A stretch of 64,000 nucleotides of DNA from Buddleja alternifolia (GCA_019426215.1 CM033396.1:21405101-21469100); one strand, 5' to 3'. Positions 1 through 12,189 are shown, counted from the first letter of the stretch. The notes: generated by a model not told the origin, from the sequence alone. Translations and numbers: made by a program.

Positions 1-836
1 TAGCCGTAGCGATTACAGGGTGGTGTCGGGAACTCGGGGTACAATAAATATACTGCATTTAATTCCAATACTGCAACTTACAGCTTTGAATTGATAAGTT
101 GTTGAATGACATTCTTAGTGGGGAGTTGGGAGTTGGGAGTTGGGAGTGGTAGTTGGGAGCGGGAACAGTGCGAAGGAAGGGAATAAAAGGCAGGTGATAA
201 TGCCAGAGCAAATTTCCTAATGCCAGAGCGATAATTTGACATGGTCGGATATACCCTTTCATCAACAAGAAAAATAAAGGAATCCATCTAAAAACAAATT
301 CAGAGCGGGGATGGGATGGGTATTTGAAGATTCAGTACCTAACCGCGTGCTTATATTTCTTGATGAAAATCGAATAATGGGTGGATATATCGACTGCACT
401 TTCATCATTCTTGTGTGGGTTAATTTAATATCTAATCATTTTTCATGTTTTATTCCCTAAAATGGTTAATTAATCTGGAGATTATAAATCAAATTCTTGC
501 TCCCAAGGAAACATGGTTTCATGAGTTTGCTGATGGGTGTTTGATAGAGAGAGAGAGAGAGATTGATTAAATGATTAAGTTTTAAGAATAAAGACAAAAG
601 CAACATTCTAGTTTTGATGATATTTTCCGTGAGAGAGCGTGAATAATTGAAGCTGCTGAGAGAGCAAGGGCGGCGCAAAAACGACGGACGGGACTGTTGT
701 TGAGAGAAATGTGATTTTTCGCTTTTTCTTTTTATTTTTAGGTTTATTTTGAAATTAAGGTTAAGAATGTAAGTTTACTCTTTTTTGCTCAGCCATTAGG
801 AGATTTACTCTAGCGTTATCACCACCTGGCATAAAA
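1..836. other. intergenic, no supported gene
   Basis: No open reading frame here resembles a known family. A short minisatellite of GGGAGTT units lies at about 119-165, and a (GA)n run at about 547-562. Read on the minus strand, about 470-720 is CT-rich and resembles a plant 5' leader, with short ATG-started frames farther left (for example from 287 down to 78, 69 aa). I could not connect these to a recognisable protein. A gene continuing beyond the left edge is possible but unsupported. Confidence 0.4.
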
Positions 837-902
837 GGGTGATACTTAGTGGCTACGAGAATCTAACTCTTCAGAAATATCAACCACTCAAAATATTAAA
901 GC

Positions 903-943
<41 letters not shown>

Positions 944-1024
944 ATAGATCTCACACATATTTTAACACTGTATGTAGTGGATATTTTCAGAGAGTTAGGC
1001 CCCGGGAGCCACCAAGTATCACTC
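837..1024. repeat. short inverted repeat (MITE-like hairpin)
   Basis: The arm at 837-854 (GGGTGATACTTAGTGGCT) is repeated in inverted orientation at 1007-1024 with two mismatches. The arms enclose about 150 bp including a (TA)n tract at about 903-939. This fits a small foldback or MITE-like element, but I see no clear target duplication, so the superfamily is open. Confidence 0.5.
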
Positions 1025-1133
1025 GGAATAAAGGGATAGAACCATAAAATATAATGGTGGAGTATTATAATCGTGTCAAGAAAGAATGTATTATAATCTC
1101 ACCTTTTATATTAATTTAAAACCAATAATGTTA

Positions 1134-1250
1134 GGCTCTGTTTGGATGTATTTTCATTTTATTTTTAACCGTTATTTTCTAAAATGTATGGAAAAATGAA
1201 TTTTTTTAATTTTTTGTGTGAAAATGACGGCATGTTTGGTTGTATTTCTA
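1134..1250 (+). mobile_element. Tourist-like MITE left end
   Basis: The stretch begins TTA|GGCTCTGTTTGGATGTATTTTC and is closely related to the complete Tourist-like element starting at 9609. The preceding TTA fits the 3-bp target preference of PIF/Harbinger elements. I could not find the matching right end, so this copy is probably truncated or decayed. A third truncated copy begins at 37931. Confidence 0.45.
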
Positions 1251-1601
1251 AAAATGATTGTAGTTGATGATTTGATGATGTGTGATATAATTGAATTTGT
1301 TAAAAGTAATGATTATGATAATAGTAAAGGAATGAAGGATTAAAGGCTTACTAATATTTTTGGTTTGAATAGTTTCACGATGGACTGTTTCCAAATTAAA
1401 CGATGTAATTAAAATGTCAGAAAATTAATATTAAAGTTGTAAGCTATCAAGTCGAGTTGAATATAATATTGTTCGGACTAGTTTCAAATTTATCGAATTT
1501 GAAAAATTACGTTTGAGCTTGATTTAACTTATTTTAAATAAAAGGCTGTTGAACGCGCGTTAGTCGATTCAAGTTCAATTAGATTTGATATTTGTATATG
1601 T

Positions 1602-2070
1602 GTAGGGAATTAAGTAACATGTAATTTCACATAAACACATGTTGAGATTCAGGGACATACCTTCACCTATATCGAATCCTTGATCTTGCAGCGAAATAGT
1701 GATATGAATTGTTGTGAATCCTGGTTCACGCGCAACGAAAACGTAAATACATATCCGGATTCACAATCTGATCACTTTTGGATTTTAATGATTTTCACAA
1801 AATTCCAAATTTAACAAGAAGATGAAATCAAATTTCATCTTTTCACTAACCTTTTGATTTGATTAAAAAACTTGATCTCCGGATAGCGGCAATTGATAAA
1901 CTCCTGCCTCTAGATATCACGCCGGAATAAGTTTGAAGAAAAATCCACCACCTTTGGCACCTCCAAGGCCGACGGCTATACTAAGGGGGGAGAGAGAGAT
2001 TTTTCTCTTCTTCTTTCTTTGATGTCAAGTTGATTGTGAGAGTTAGGGTTTTCTGAACCAATGTGATTAT
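1602..2070. repeat. LTR fragment, probably Copia-type
   Basis: The sequence starts TGTAGGGAATTAAG and includes a GACGGCTA tract followed by a GA-rich run (about 1970-2000). The solo LTR at 5411-7078 has an analogous tract at about 5703-5735 (GACCGACGGCTAGGG then GAGAGAG). It abuts the Athila-like remnant near 2070 and no partner LTR or target duplication was found. It looks like a truncated LTR of a related but distinct family. Confidence 0.4.
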
Positions 2071-2108
2071 ACGGCGTCGATTGAGGAAGATGAGGCTAAG
2101 ATGTTTGA

Positions 2109-2531
2109 TTGGGAAATAGTTCTCAAGGAGATTGCTATAGAAGGAGCACTATGGAGAAAAAGAGATACAGAGATATTACCAAGGGAACTAAAACCAGAAG
2201 CTTTCTTTGGTTTGAATTCGTGAGGTATTGTATCCTACCTACTAGGAACCGTCCATTGGTGAACAAGCAAAGAGCAATCCTAGTCTATTGCATTATGACA
2301 AAAAACCCAAAAAAAAAAAAAAAAAAAAGGATAGTTATTCCACAAATCATCTTTGATGCATTGATGAACCAATTTAGGAAGATGGGTTTTGACATGATTA
2401 ATCCTTCAATGAAGAAAAAGACTCCCCTACTAATCTTTCCATCTTTGATAAGCACAATTTGTCTAAAACAAGGAGTGAGACACCGGGATCAGTGGTTACA
2501 TTTAGATAATTGCTTAAGGAAAAAGCCTTGA
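2109..2531 (+). pseudogene. Athila-type Ty3/Gypsy 3' ORF remnant (putative plant transposon protein domain)
   Basis: A 140-residue open frame contains a block reading WFEFVRYCILPT...NKQRAILVYCIMT, followed by IIFDALMNQFRK and LLIFPSLISTICLKQGV. This is the pattern of the putative plant transposon protein domain found in the 3' ORF of Athila-type Ty3/Gypsy elements. The frame is interrupted by an A18-type homopolymer (about 2310-2328) that adds a lysine run. There is no gag or pol upstream, so this is the 3' relic of a large element. It is followed by a long untranslated stretch, a polypurine tract and an LTR, the expected order for this lineage. The domain assignment is from remembered family motifs. 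Confidence 0.6.
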
Positions 2532-4396
2532 TGCCTAGATACACTCGTTATAGAGAAGGAAGCTCAAGGACACCTTCCCAATCTATTTCCCTAGATTCAA
2601 TTGGAAAAGATCTAGCTCGGTTGAAGAGAGTTCAAATGGAAATTAGGGCGACTCAATCTATTTAAATGGCCAACATGAGGAAGTTAGCGTAATATCAAAG
2701 GGATTTAGCCTTAGCCATGGACAGAGCCACGGGAAGACCATTTTTCTCTTATCAATTAGTACCCGGTTTCTATCACTTACCCGAGAGTCGAGATGAGAGT
2801 GATGAGGAGGAGACCGCATTCATCCTAAAGGGGGTGCAGAATGATGCTTGATATCCTACCCTTAATTTGTTTAGTTTTCTTGTTTTTCTTATTTTTTAGG
2901 CTTTTTGTCGTGTTTTGTTTTGTCTGAGCATGCACTTTTGGCGGCATGTATTTTTCTTATACTTGATGGTTCATTGTGTTGAAGTATAGCGAGTAGGTAG
3001 CACTTTTTCCAAGTTTTGATATGATTATCCTACCTAGAGGAGTTGGATCTTGTTTGGGATGCATATGAGATGAAGGATTGCTTTTCAGCATCCTTGGTTG
3101 TAAGTCTACTTTTATATTTTTACATGCTTAATGTGAGACAACATTCGGGACAATGTTGAGTTTAAGTTTCGGGAAATTTGTATGCTATCATGTTTATATG
3201 CTTTTATGTTGTGAAAATCAAGCATGAAATTTTTTTAGCCTTCTAATTGATGCATTGAGATTGATTAACTTGAATACAGTGGCATGATTTCTTGATTAAT
3301 TAGAATTTAATGGAATATACATATATTGTCTTGGTCGGGGAGACCCTAGACTAGGATTCATTTTCCTTAATTGATTCACAATTGCAAATAAGTCATAGGT
3401 AGAGAAGTTGAGTGGATAACCATTCTGAAACACTTAAGGAATTTTTCTCGGAAATATTGACTTAGATTTTTCATATGGTTATAGGTTGAGTAGTTTTTGT
3501 ATGCTTAATAATGAATAAGGTTGATGATTGGTATGACTTAAGAGTCAGGCTGATATGTACTGGAGGTGAAAAGTAACATACCTACATACTATGTACTATT
3601 ATGCTAATTTGAGTTTTGCTCAAACCAATTGGAAAGCAATTTGTTTAATGGCCTAGTTTTATTTCGTGGTCTGTGACACTAGAGTGATTAAACCCTTAGA
3701 AGTGTCTCTACACGTAATACCCTAAAGCCATCTGGTTTGGTAGTTCTTGGTATAAAACTTGTTACGTGGGTGCCGTAGAAAGCCTAATAGAATAAAATAT
3801 TGCACATGGTCTAGCTTTTAATGAGTTTAATTAGACGTTTCATGAGCTTTAAAGTTTAATTTAGTTGAGTAATGGAATTTAATGGCTATGGGGTTTTCTA
3901 TGATTCTTGTACCTTATGATTTATCGAATGTTGATAGATATGTAATTAATGTCCAAAAATTGGTAAGGATGTCACTTGACTATAGTAGCTTAGATTATTT
4001 TTACTACACCCTTTGGAGTAATTTCGATTCTTGGTGTCACTTGAGCATTGCTTGATATGTATGATGTATAATTTTGAGCTTTAAAAATAATGATCTTGTG
4101 CTATTGTTTCTTGTTAATATGTTGATTTGTGTTGATTAGGTGGGGCTGAAATAGTTTTTAATTTTGTGGGTAAATCTTCTGCAAACCTTCACGAGATTAT
4201 ACTCGTCCTTTTTGGGTGGCATAAAGGTTTATTGGTTTGTTGCACATGCTAGGTGTAATCATTTACTCCGCGAAAGTGAGTTTATCCTTTTTATTTTTAT
4301 TTTTTGTTTTTGTCTTGTTCTCTCTTGCCTTGATGTCTCTTGATCTTAGTCTATGCTTTTCATTGCTCGAGGACGATCAATGGTTAAGTTTGGGGA
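2532..4396 (+). mobile_element. Athila-type internal 3' non-coding region with polypurine tract
   Basis: No gene is visible in this 1.9-kb stretch. Its end reads GCTCGAGGACGATCAATGGTTAAGTTTGGGGA just before the LTR. The AAGTTTGGGGA part is a typical Athila/Gypsy polypurine tract, and a CTCGAGGACGAGCAA-like sequence just upstream of it is common in these elements. It therefore belongs to the same relic as the ORF fragment at 2109-2531. Confidence 0.55.
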
Positions 4397-4576
4397 TGTT
4401 GATTGGTTGAGATTTTACGTGTTTTAGATACCCTCATTTGTTTAATTTACATCGATTTATGCAGGATTTTATGCCACATATGCGTGTAATTTGTCTATTT
4501 CAGTGCAACTTAAGAAAAATGGTGAAAAATGTTCAAAAAAAGAAGATTTGAAGTACAAAAATTGTTTAATGCACCT

Positions 4577-4682
4577 GACGTTCGAATGTGAGGAGGTTGA
4601 TGTTCAAACGTGGGAATTCAATGTCAAACAACTTATCGAGAAGTCAATGTCCAAACGTGAGTTTGATGATGTTCGAACGTCG
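4577..4682. repeat. cluster of TTCGAA-type palindromic motifs
   Basis: Within about 105 bp of the Athila-type LTR there are four imperfect copies: GACGTTCGAATGTGAGG, GATGTTCAAACGTGG, AATGTCCAAACGTGAG and GATGTTCGAACGTCG. Related clusters occur in the Copia LTRs (about 25426-25600 and 36225-36380) and in the Athila-type solo LTR (about 40318-40488). Confidence 0.6.
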
Positions 4683-5410
4683 TGGTCGACAGCAGCAGTT
4701 TTGGAAATTTTTAATTCTAATTCAAAGAGGAGTCTTCCACCCCTTGGTAATAAATATATACCAGATCAGTTCTCTAGGGTTAAGGAGCAAAAATACACAT
4801 GAAATAGAGCCCTTTTAAGGTTGTTTTTAGTCTTAGAATAGATTAGTTATGAAGATTTTCAAGAACCCTTGAAGGTGAATAATTCAAGAAGCATGGAAAG
4901 GGATGAAGATCGAAGTTCAACCATCAAATATACGAGGGAGTTTCTTAGATTTAGATTTGTTTTTGTCTATGATTATGAATCTTTATTTACGTTTCTATCA
5001 TTTATGTTCTATGATGAATTAGATTCTTCAACTAAGGCCATGTTGAGGCAAAATTATGATAATTGAGTTATAAATTATGTTTTTCATATTAATTCCATTG
5101 TTGCTTTGTGTCTTAATTTTATTTTTAATGCTTCATAGGCTTGATCAACATGTGTATGTTTTATTGCTGAAACTATAACACTCGGGAGAGGGTAATTTGA
5201 GGTGCAAGAGGGATAAATACTTCTTCTAAGTTAGTTGATGATAGGGATGACTACATACTCCGGATGCTGTTAGCCGGATTTATTCTGGGGAATTTCTAGT
5301 TGTTAATGCATGCATATTATTGATTACCCCCAATTAAGAATATGTTACCAATACAGAGGGATCGCTTAGTAATAATCTTAACAAAAATTCCACCTTAGCA
5401 ACAATAATCT

Positions 5411-7078
5411 TGTTGGGAAAAATAAGCCAAACGCAGCGGAAATAGTATTTTAAAAATTATTTGGATTTTTTGATAACATGATTAATCCCGGGGTTTTATC
5501 AGACGTATGTATGATAAAAAAAATTGATACTTTGCCAGTTGTAGCGAAGTGGTTGGAGAAACTCAAACTTTCGAATTCTTCAACTTCTTCGCGAAATAAT
5601 CCGGCTGGAATCTTGATAACCCGAGCAGTCCAAAAGTGCTGCCTCTAAATTGTTTCACTCAAAAAATCTTGATCAGAAAAATCTCCTCTTTGCTTGGCAC
5701 AGAGACCGACGGCTAGGGCTAGAGGGAGAGAGGATTTTTTGTCTTGTGGCTCAAGTGTTAATTGTAACTTATAACTTAGGTATTAACTAATGTGATATAT
5801 TTATATCACTTAAGTTATTACATTGAGCTTAATTCAGCCCATCAAGGACGCCTAGTGGCCGCCCCTTCTCGGTCTTGGTATGCCTCTTGGTGCACCAATT
5901 TGATCTCAGTCCAATCCATTATTTAATTAATTAATTCAATCCAATTAATTAATCTTATTAAATCTAATTAAATAATAGATAGGATATTTAATTAATTCTA
6001 TTTCTTCAAGAAATAATACATTAATTAATTTATAAATAAATTAACTCATTTCTTCAAATAATTAATTTAATTTAATTAATTCTAAGTATCCAATACTTAA
6101 AATATTACTACAAGAAATATTCCATATTTTTTATCGATTTTTCCTTTTTAAGCGTGACTCTTTAGGTTCACCTAAATTTGGCAATGAAGGATTCCATTGA
6201 ATGTGGGTCCCACCTAACTAGTCAAGTGGACCACATTTTAACCCAAATAAGAAGAAATGATTGGATCATTTTACCTTTCCTATTGTAAATACTGTGTGAA
6301 TACAAACTCTTCGTTTCCTTATCCCGGTCAAGTGAGAGTCATGGTTTTAGGTAAAACTCACTAACTTGACTATACGCTATATTTATAGTAAGTCTAGATC
6401 AGTGAATGCTTTGTCCAAAGACTTTAAGATCTAACCTACTTATAAATGCATAAGATAATTCCTCGTTCACTTTCGAGGGAATGAATCTCATCTTAAATAT
6501 CAGTTAAAACTACTACTTGCCCATTATGTTGCAATTCGAGGTTGACCCCACTAAAGGGTGAATTGGGTCTAACTACTCTAATGACAAACCTAATGTCACA
6601 AGTATATCTTCAACTCGATTCCTCAAATCTAAAGTTCAGACATACCTATTACAATTCAATCAATTTTGTCATTGACTGTCAAAGAGTGAAAACTCATGTG
6701 ACAGAATCGATGTGAGTCATGTCTAAGTGCCACTATCTCCATCAGCGCACCTATGATATGAGTTCTTCACTACTTTCTAGTGTTTGACGGACACCTTTCT
6801 CGTCAAAACTCACATCATACAAGTCTTCATGATTTCCAATACCCAATTGAGAATCATTGACTTCCAGAGTATTTTAGTACACAAGTATCAAACTCCTCTA
6901 GTGCCTTAGAGAGTTAACTCTTGTGTTCATGGATTTATAGATGATTACAATATACAAATGTCAATATAATAGCAAATAACTAATTGCCTTTTATTGATAG
7001 AATAAGAAACAAGTACAATCTAATAATGTCCTTACATTCTCTAATCCTCTAGTGGCATTTGAGGACATTAACCTAACA
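5411..7078 (-). mobile_element. solo LTR, Copia-like, with AATCT target duplication
   Basis: The 1668-bp unit starts TGTTGGGAAAAATAAGCC and ends ATTAACCTAACA, so it has TG...CA ends. It is flanked by an exact 5-bp duplication, AATCT at 5406-5410 and 7079-7083. It has no internal gag or pol. Read on the minus strand the 3' end is CCGCTGCGTTTGGCTTATTTTTCCCAACA-like, which resembles Copia LTR ends, hence the strand call. It lies inside the Athila-type LTR and is therefore younger. The internal AT-rich stretch near 5920-6110 is simple TTAATTAA-rich sequence. Confidence 0.75.
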
Positions 7079-7431
7079 AATCTGAAATATGAGAATGCTT
7101 ATATATGGATAATTGATTGATTGTGTCGATGCATGTGTCTTAGTTGTTCTTCTCATACCTTATTTTATCGTAAAATCATAAATTCTTGCTTAAGTTAATT
7201 ATTTATAATTCCTTGCTTTAGTTTTAGTTTAGTTTAAATAACTTGATTTCATTTATTAAGTGCTAAAATTCGATATCTCGGACGTAATAATCCACTTTAT
7301 TACTACACACGATCAATCTTCTTACTATACAACACGATCGGATTCTTCGTGTCTGTTGCCTCGTGAGCCAGCTCTAGTTTGTCTTAAGTCTTTAAATTTC
7401 CTCTAAAATTCTCAAGAGTAGGGGGGATTTA

Positions 7432-7940
7432 TGATGCGGGTGTAAATATCACTTTCTACAATTGGACGTGAAAAAATTGGGCATCAAGGAAAGCTCACAG
7501 TTACCTTAAAGGAGATGTCAAAGATAGCTGGGTTAGAGACTTGACAGTGAAGCTGATAAAAGATGGAAGGAAATTGTATCTGAAATATAGTCAAAATATA
7601 TCCCTAAAATTAAGGGATTACTTCCTTTTCTCCTCAACTACGTACCAAATGAGACCACTTTGACTAGGGAAAAGGGGGAGAGGGGTGGCCACTTCCTCTA
7701 TAAAAGGAGGAGCTTTGTAATTTTATTATCATCTTTTTCACCTATGTAAAAATCAAGAGGCATTTTGTACTCTTCTTCTCCAAAAATCAATAAAGTCTTA
7801 TTTTATTCTTCTTTCTTTTCTTCTTCCCTATTTTTGAAATTTAGCCCATGTTAAATCAAAATTGCCTTTAGGTCATTATCTAGGAAATATTATTTTTGGC
7901 ATTTATTACATTTCTTGGTGTGAAAAATCGAACCACATCA
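7432..7940 (+). repeat. Gypsy-type LTR related to the gag-only element
   Basis: The LTR begins TGATGCGGGTGTAAATATCAC and ends ATCGAACCACATCA. The sequence just upstream, CTCAAGAGTAGGGGGGATTTA, matches the polypurine tract of the nested element at 28755-33706 (CTTAAGAGTAGGGGACTTA on its coding strand), and the LTR ends match as well. It is a 3' LTR on the plus strand with a short internal remnant (about 7346-7431). The LTR contains a TATA box (TATAAAAG, 7699-7706) and an AATAAA signal (7789-7794), in the order expected for U3-R. No 5' LTR was found. Confidence 0.6.
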
Positions 7941-7994
7941 CCTTTAATGCTTTTAATTTCATAAAAGGATAAAATATGATAAAATGATATATTA

Positions 7995-8034
<40 letters not shown>

Positions 8035-9249
8035 ATGGGGGTTCCGAGGTTCCGTTTGGTGCAGTTTGGTCCAAAATGTCACCAAAGCAACTTGGAGGTG
8101 CTATTTTCTTTTCAAATCAAAACCGCGGTTCATATAACAATTTGACGAAAAAGGTTTGGTGCGGACTGTTTGGTCGATTGTGAAAAATAGTTGCCCACTC
8201 CTAATATCAAGTATGTTATTTAGTTACATACTCACTAATTGTACCTAAAAGTAAGTTGTAAAAACTATAATTATAATTCGATAGCCCGTTAACCTGCACA
8301 AGTCGGGTCGATATGAAATTTTTTAAAACTGCTTGAACCCGATCCGTGTACACCCTTATGAAGAACACAAAATTAGGCTTTAGGAAAGCGAGAAAATTAG
8401 GGATTTGCTGTGGTTTCTTCAATTGAAGGTGAAAAGGAGTTTAATTCTTCAAATTTTGGAAGAAAAATGTCTTTTTCTTCTTCGTCAGAGAGCAAGTTGA
8501 ACAAATGCAGTGTTTTTATGGGAAGAAAACTTTTATGGGTCGCGTACACTCATTCTTACTCACTTCCACCTTTTTTTTTTTTTTTTTAATTCTTTGTGTG
8601 TTTGTATAGTTCTAAAGGATTATTGAGGTTGAATTTTGGAAGAATTTGAAGAGGGGTCGAACAAATTAGGGTTTTTTAGGTTTGATTGTGTTTTTCTTTT
8701 ATTCTAAGTATTAACAGCCCAAAGTTAACAACCATACTGAACTCACGTGCCATTTTCTGTCATATAACTAGGGTACCAAAACCGGTACAATTCGGCCATG
8801 TTTGTATCAAAGGTGAGATTTTCAAAATGTCTGGTATCAAAAAATGTACACACGGTCAATCATAGTACTGAGGATATGGTTTTTCAATTAAACTTCTATT
8901 AGAAAGATTAGCATTTGAAGTAAACGAAACTTCTATTTATGTAACTAAATATTAACTTATTAATATTCTTATTAACTCATTACTATAAAATTTATTCTAA
9001 GACGTTTTAGTAATCACAAAAACTTAAAAAACATAAATTGTTTTAAATTATTTGTGCTTTTATAATGGAAATAAATAGATAGACAAATACACCGTATAAA
9101 AGTTTCAACAAACTGCCAATTGTTTATTAAACAAGAGAGAGAAATCCATAGATGCATGTATAAACCCAACCAACTAATCTTACCCTACCAAGTACCAAGT
9201 TGCCAAGGTCAAATATTGATGAGACATTTTCCTAATATTGAAGTGATTA
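7941..9249. other. intergenic with decayed transposon ends
   Basis: No gene is supported. A (TA)n tract lies at about 7998-8028. Sequence ending GTTGCCCACTCCTA (about 8185-8202) and CCGTGTACACCCTTA (about 8345-8359) resemble hAT-type termini (TAGGAGTGGGCAAC, TAAGGGTGTACACGG in reverse), but partners and target duplications were not found. A T-run lies at 8571-8587. Confidence 0.3.
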
Positions 9250-9608
9250 TAGTTAAGGGGGGTAATCGCATAAAAACCCTCTGTGTTATTTTGAAAATAC
9301 AAAAAGCCTGTGTTAATGAAATAAGCTAATCTCCCCCCTGTGTTCTTAAAAAATCTGTAAAAAAGCTAAATTCCATTAGAAAATGAGCGTCTTTTTCATG
9401 TTTTTCACCTTTATTGATATGCTCATTTGTTATTTATATACTCTTCATACAATGTGTCATTAGTTAGAAAAACAAATTTCACATTCATTCACTTTCGAAT
9501 AAGCACGAAGACCTAAAAAGAAATTCCATTTCAAAAAGAAGATCTCTTTGTCCCCCGAGCGAGAATTATTAATACTTAGCTTCTTTCAAAAAGAAGATTG
9601 GAAACTAA

Positions 9609-10205
9609 GGCTTTGTTTGGATGTGTTTTCATTTCATTTTCAATCGTCATTTTCTAAAATATATGGGGGAATGAGTTTTTTGATTTTTGTGCAAGAAAAG
9701 TGAAAAAAGTAAGTGCGCTTGGTTGTGTTTTTAAATTTTTTTGAAATTGGTGAGTGTGATGTGTGAAATAATTGAAAAGTAATGATTAGGTAGATAATGT
9801 TTGATTTGATGGTGAATATTGATGATGTTTTAAAAATTTAAAGGAAATGAGAGAGGAGAGAGAAATACTTAAAAATTTAAAAGAGAGGAGACAGATGAGA
9901 AAGAAATGTTTAAAAATTTAAAGGAGAGGAGAGAGATGAGAAAGAAATGTTTAAAAATTTAAAGGAGAGGATAGAGAAATGTTTAAAAAATTGAAAGAAA
10001 ATGAGAGAGAAAATTGATAAAAAGAAAATACGAAATAAGGATGTGAAATGTAATTTTAAAGAAATGATTGAATTTTATTGGAAACGTAAAAACAAGAATG
10101 AAAATGAGAATATTTTCAATTAAAAACAGTGTAAAGTGTGCATTTTCATTTTCAGATGAAAATGAAAATGGAAAAATAAGATTGAAAACAGAAACAAACA
10201 AGGCC
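9609..10205. mobile_element. Tourist-like MITE (PIF/Harbinger type)
   Basis: The 597-bp unit has ends GGCTTTGTTTGGATGTG and ACAGAAACAAACAAGGCC and is flanked by TAA on both sides (9606-9608 and 10206-10208). A 3-bp TAA/TTA duplication and GGNNTTGTTTGG-type ends are the hallmark of Tourist-like MITEs. The interior has a repeated GTTTAAAAATTTAAAGGAGAGGA unit (about 9865-9985). It is nested in the Mutator-like element at 9259-10545. Confidence 0.75.
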
Positions 10206-10475
10206 TAAGCTTCTTTGTCCCCCCGAGCGAGAATTTCAAAAAGAAGATCTCTTACTAAGCTTCTTTCTCTCTATCTCCACGAAAAGTACAAGTAACTCCA
10301 GACGCTTTCTCATTAGCTCATTTTTTTCGTATTATATAAGCATTTCGGATTGGAAACTCATTGTCATACTGGTTGGCCCCTGACAGAGTAGACAGTGTTA
10401 ATTCACTCAAAAAATACATATTTTCTTCTATTTTTTTAACAAAATTTGAGAGTGATTAGCCTATTTCGTTAATAC

Positions 10476-10497
10476 GGGGGGGGGGGGGGGGGGGGGG
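10476..10497 (+). repeat. 22-base G homopolymer
   Basis: A run of 22 consecutive G lies in the right arm of the Mutator-like element, where the matching left arm has only CCCCCC (9334-9339). A second G18 run at 39871-39888 lies in another Mutator-like MITE. Length in an assembly is unreliable for such runs. Confidence 0.8.
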
Positions 10498-10554
10498 AGT
10501 ATTAGCATTTTCAAAATAATACAGGGGATTTTATGTAATTAACCCTAGTTAAAG

Positions 10555-11978
10555 GGAGTAGGACATTGTAAAATTTATAAAGACATAATAGCTTTTAATT
10601 AATTATGGAGAGAGGATTGCTAGACTTTACACATTACCAAAATGACAAATTTATTGAAAAATCATATCTGTATTACCCATTTCATATTTTGCTAAGAAAA
10701 AAAATACTTATTCTTCACTTGCTACTCTTTCGTTCATTATTAATTGAATTTTAGTTTTTCCATTTTTTTAAACAAAGTTACTTATTAGATTGATAAAAAA
10801 AATACAACTAATATTTTTTAATATATCTTAGAAACAAATTTCGAGCCCCAAGAAATATTTTAAGATAATTAAGAATTATATTACTTAAGTTTTTTGTTTT
10901 TTGTCTTTTTACTACAAATAACGACTTCAAATCGAGTTACAAATTAGGCAACAAAAAATAGAAAATTAATAAAATACCAAATAATATATCTTTTAATGCA
11001 TAAAAAATTATTCTGATCAGAATTATTAATAAAATAAATATTATTTAGATCAAGCTTAAGAATTTTGAATTGAAACAATTTAAAGTATACAGTGAAAGAT
11101 ATGCAATTGTAAAGCTCATCATTGTCAACAAACAATTTTCGCTTGTTGCACGACTATAAAGTTGTTATTTATAAAGAATAAAACTTATATAATGTTGTTT
11201 TCAATTAATTTAAAATTTATACAAGTGTTGCATTATTTTTTCCCAACTAATGTTGCATCTTATTTTCAATGTGATGAGTCGATTTATTACAAGAAATTAG
11301 GTTAAAAGAAATATTGAGTGGGAAATTCTTTTGTTATAAAAGAATGGAAGCAAAATTTCTTTTACAATTAGCTTTTTAATAATTTGTAAAGTTTTAGCAA
11401 TTCTCTCTCCTTAATTAGCTAAAAAATAGTGTCTTTATCTATTTTAGAACTTCCTATTTCTCTAACTATAATTTTTCCTAATATGTTTTGGCAATTGGAT
11501 CGGGTTTAGGATTTTAAACCTAATTGATGTTTGTGATTAGATTGAATTAGAACTACTTTAGATATGGTTGGATTTGGAGTCCTAATGCCATAAATATTTT
11601 TTAATTAATTAATACTTATCTTCCTAAAAATCACAAGATAGATATTACAATATTCTTTATCCAAAGAAAGTTTTCTCCCTCTCTTCTCTTCAAAACTTGC
11701 ACTTTCTCAATCTCTTCTACGAAGTATTACCAAGAGTACTCCATGAGATTAAAGTGTGTAAATATCAAATAGAATTGCTTTGGCAACTAATAAACCACAG
11801 CGAGTAATTAAGGTGCAAGTATGTTGGCGATTCAATGAAGAAAACTTGTAGAAGAGTGAGATCTGGGATGTGAGGATGAATGCAGAATATACAAGACCAA
11901 CCTCAATTATTATATGCTTATGTGCTTTAAATTTCAACAATTTCTATATAAAAAACAACTAAGAACTAAGAACATTGA
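10555..11978. other. AT-rich intergenic, no gene seen
   Basis: This stretch is very AT-rich with only short spurious frames. I see no coding, RNA or transposon signature that I can support. Confidence 0.4.
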
Positions 11979-12189
11979 GGTTGTGTTTGGATTAAAGGAC
12001 TTGAATTTGAGGAGTGGATTGAAGGAATGAATTCATTTAAAATTTGCCATAGTGATTGATTAAATAAATCAAAATGAGTGACAAAGTATTTGATATTCAT
12101 ACAACTTGACATTATGCAAACAAATTCAACACATTCACTCAAATTTTTATGAAATACATGACTTTAAGTCGTTCAATCCAAACAAACCC
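11979..12189. mobile_element. MITE with GTTTGGATT inverted termini
   Basis: The left end GGTTGTGTTTGGATTAAAGGACTT is mirrored at the right end by AAGTCGTTCAATCCAAACAAACCC, giving an inverted repeat of about 24 bp with a few mismatches around a 211-bp unit. I found no clear target duplication, so hAT or Harbinger affiliation is undecided. It lies about 200 bp upstream of GDSL gene 1. Confidence 0.5.

Larger units (their letters stand above)
4397..7345 (+). repeat. Athila-type 3' LTR, split by a nested solo LTR
   Basis: The LTR begins TGTTGATTGG right after the polypurine tract. It is related along its length to the minus-strand solo LTR at 38560-40657: both share TTTTACGTG near the start, a run of TTCGAA-type motifs, an AGGGAGNTTCTTAGATT block, and CCACTTTA.TACT near the end. 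It is interrupted at 5411-7078 by another solo LTR. Without that insert it would be about 1.28 kb, matching the solo copy without its own inserts. The right boundary (about 7330-7345) is uncertain because I could not match a target duplication. Confidence 0.55.
9259..10545. mobile_element. Mutator-like non-autonomous TIR element
   Basis: The left end GGGGTAATCGCATAAAAACCC is mirrored by the right end GGGATTTTATGTAATTAACCC, and the inversion continues inward (TTATTTTGAAAATAC, GAAATAAGCTAATC on the left; GATTAGCCTATTTCG, TTTTCAAAATAATAC on the right). Flanking TAGTTAAGG (9250-9258) and TAGTTAAAG (10546-10554) form a 9-bp target duplication with one mismatch, a size typical of Mutator-like elements. 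There is no transposase. A Tourist-like MITE (9609-10205) sits inside, and a 22-base G run lies in the right arm. Confidence 0.65.
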
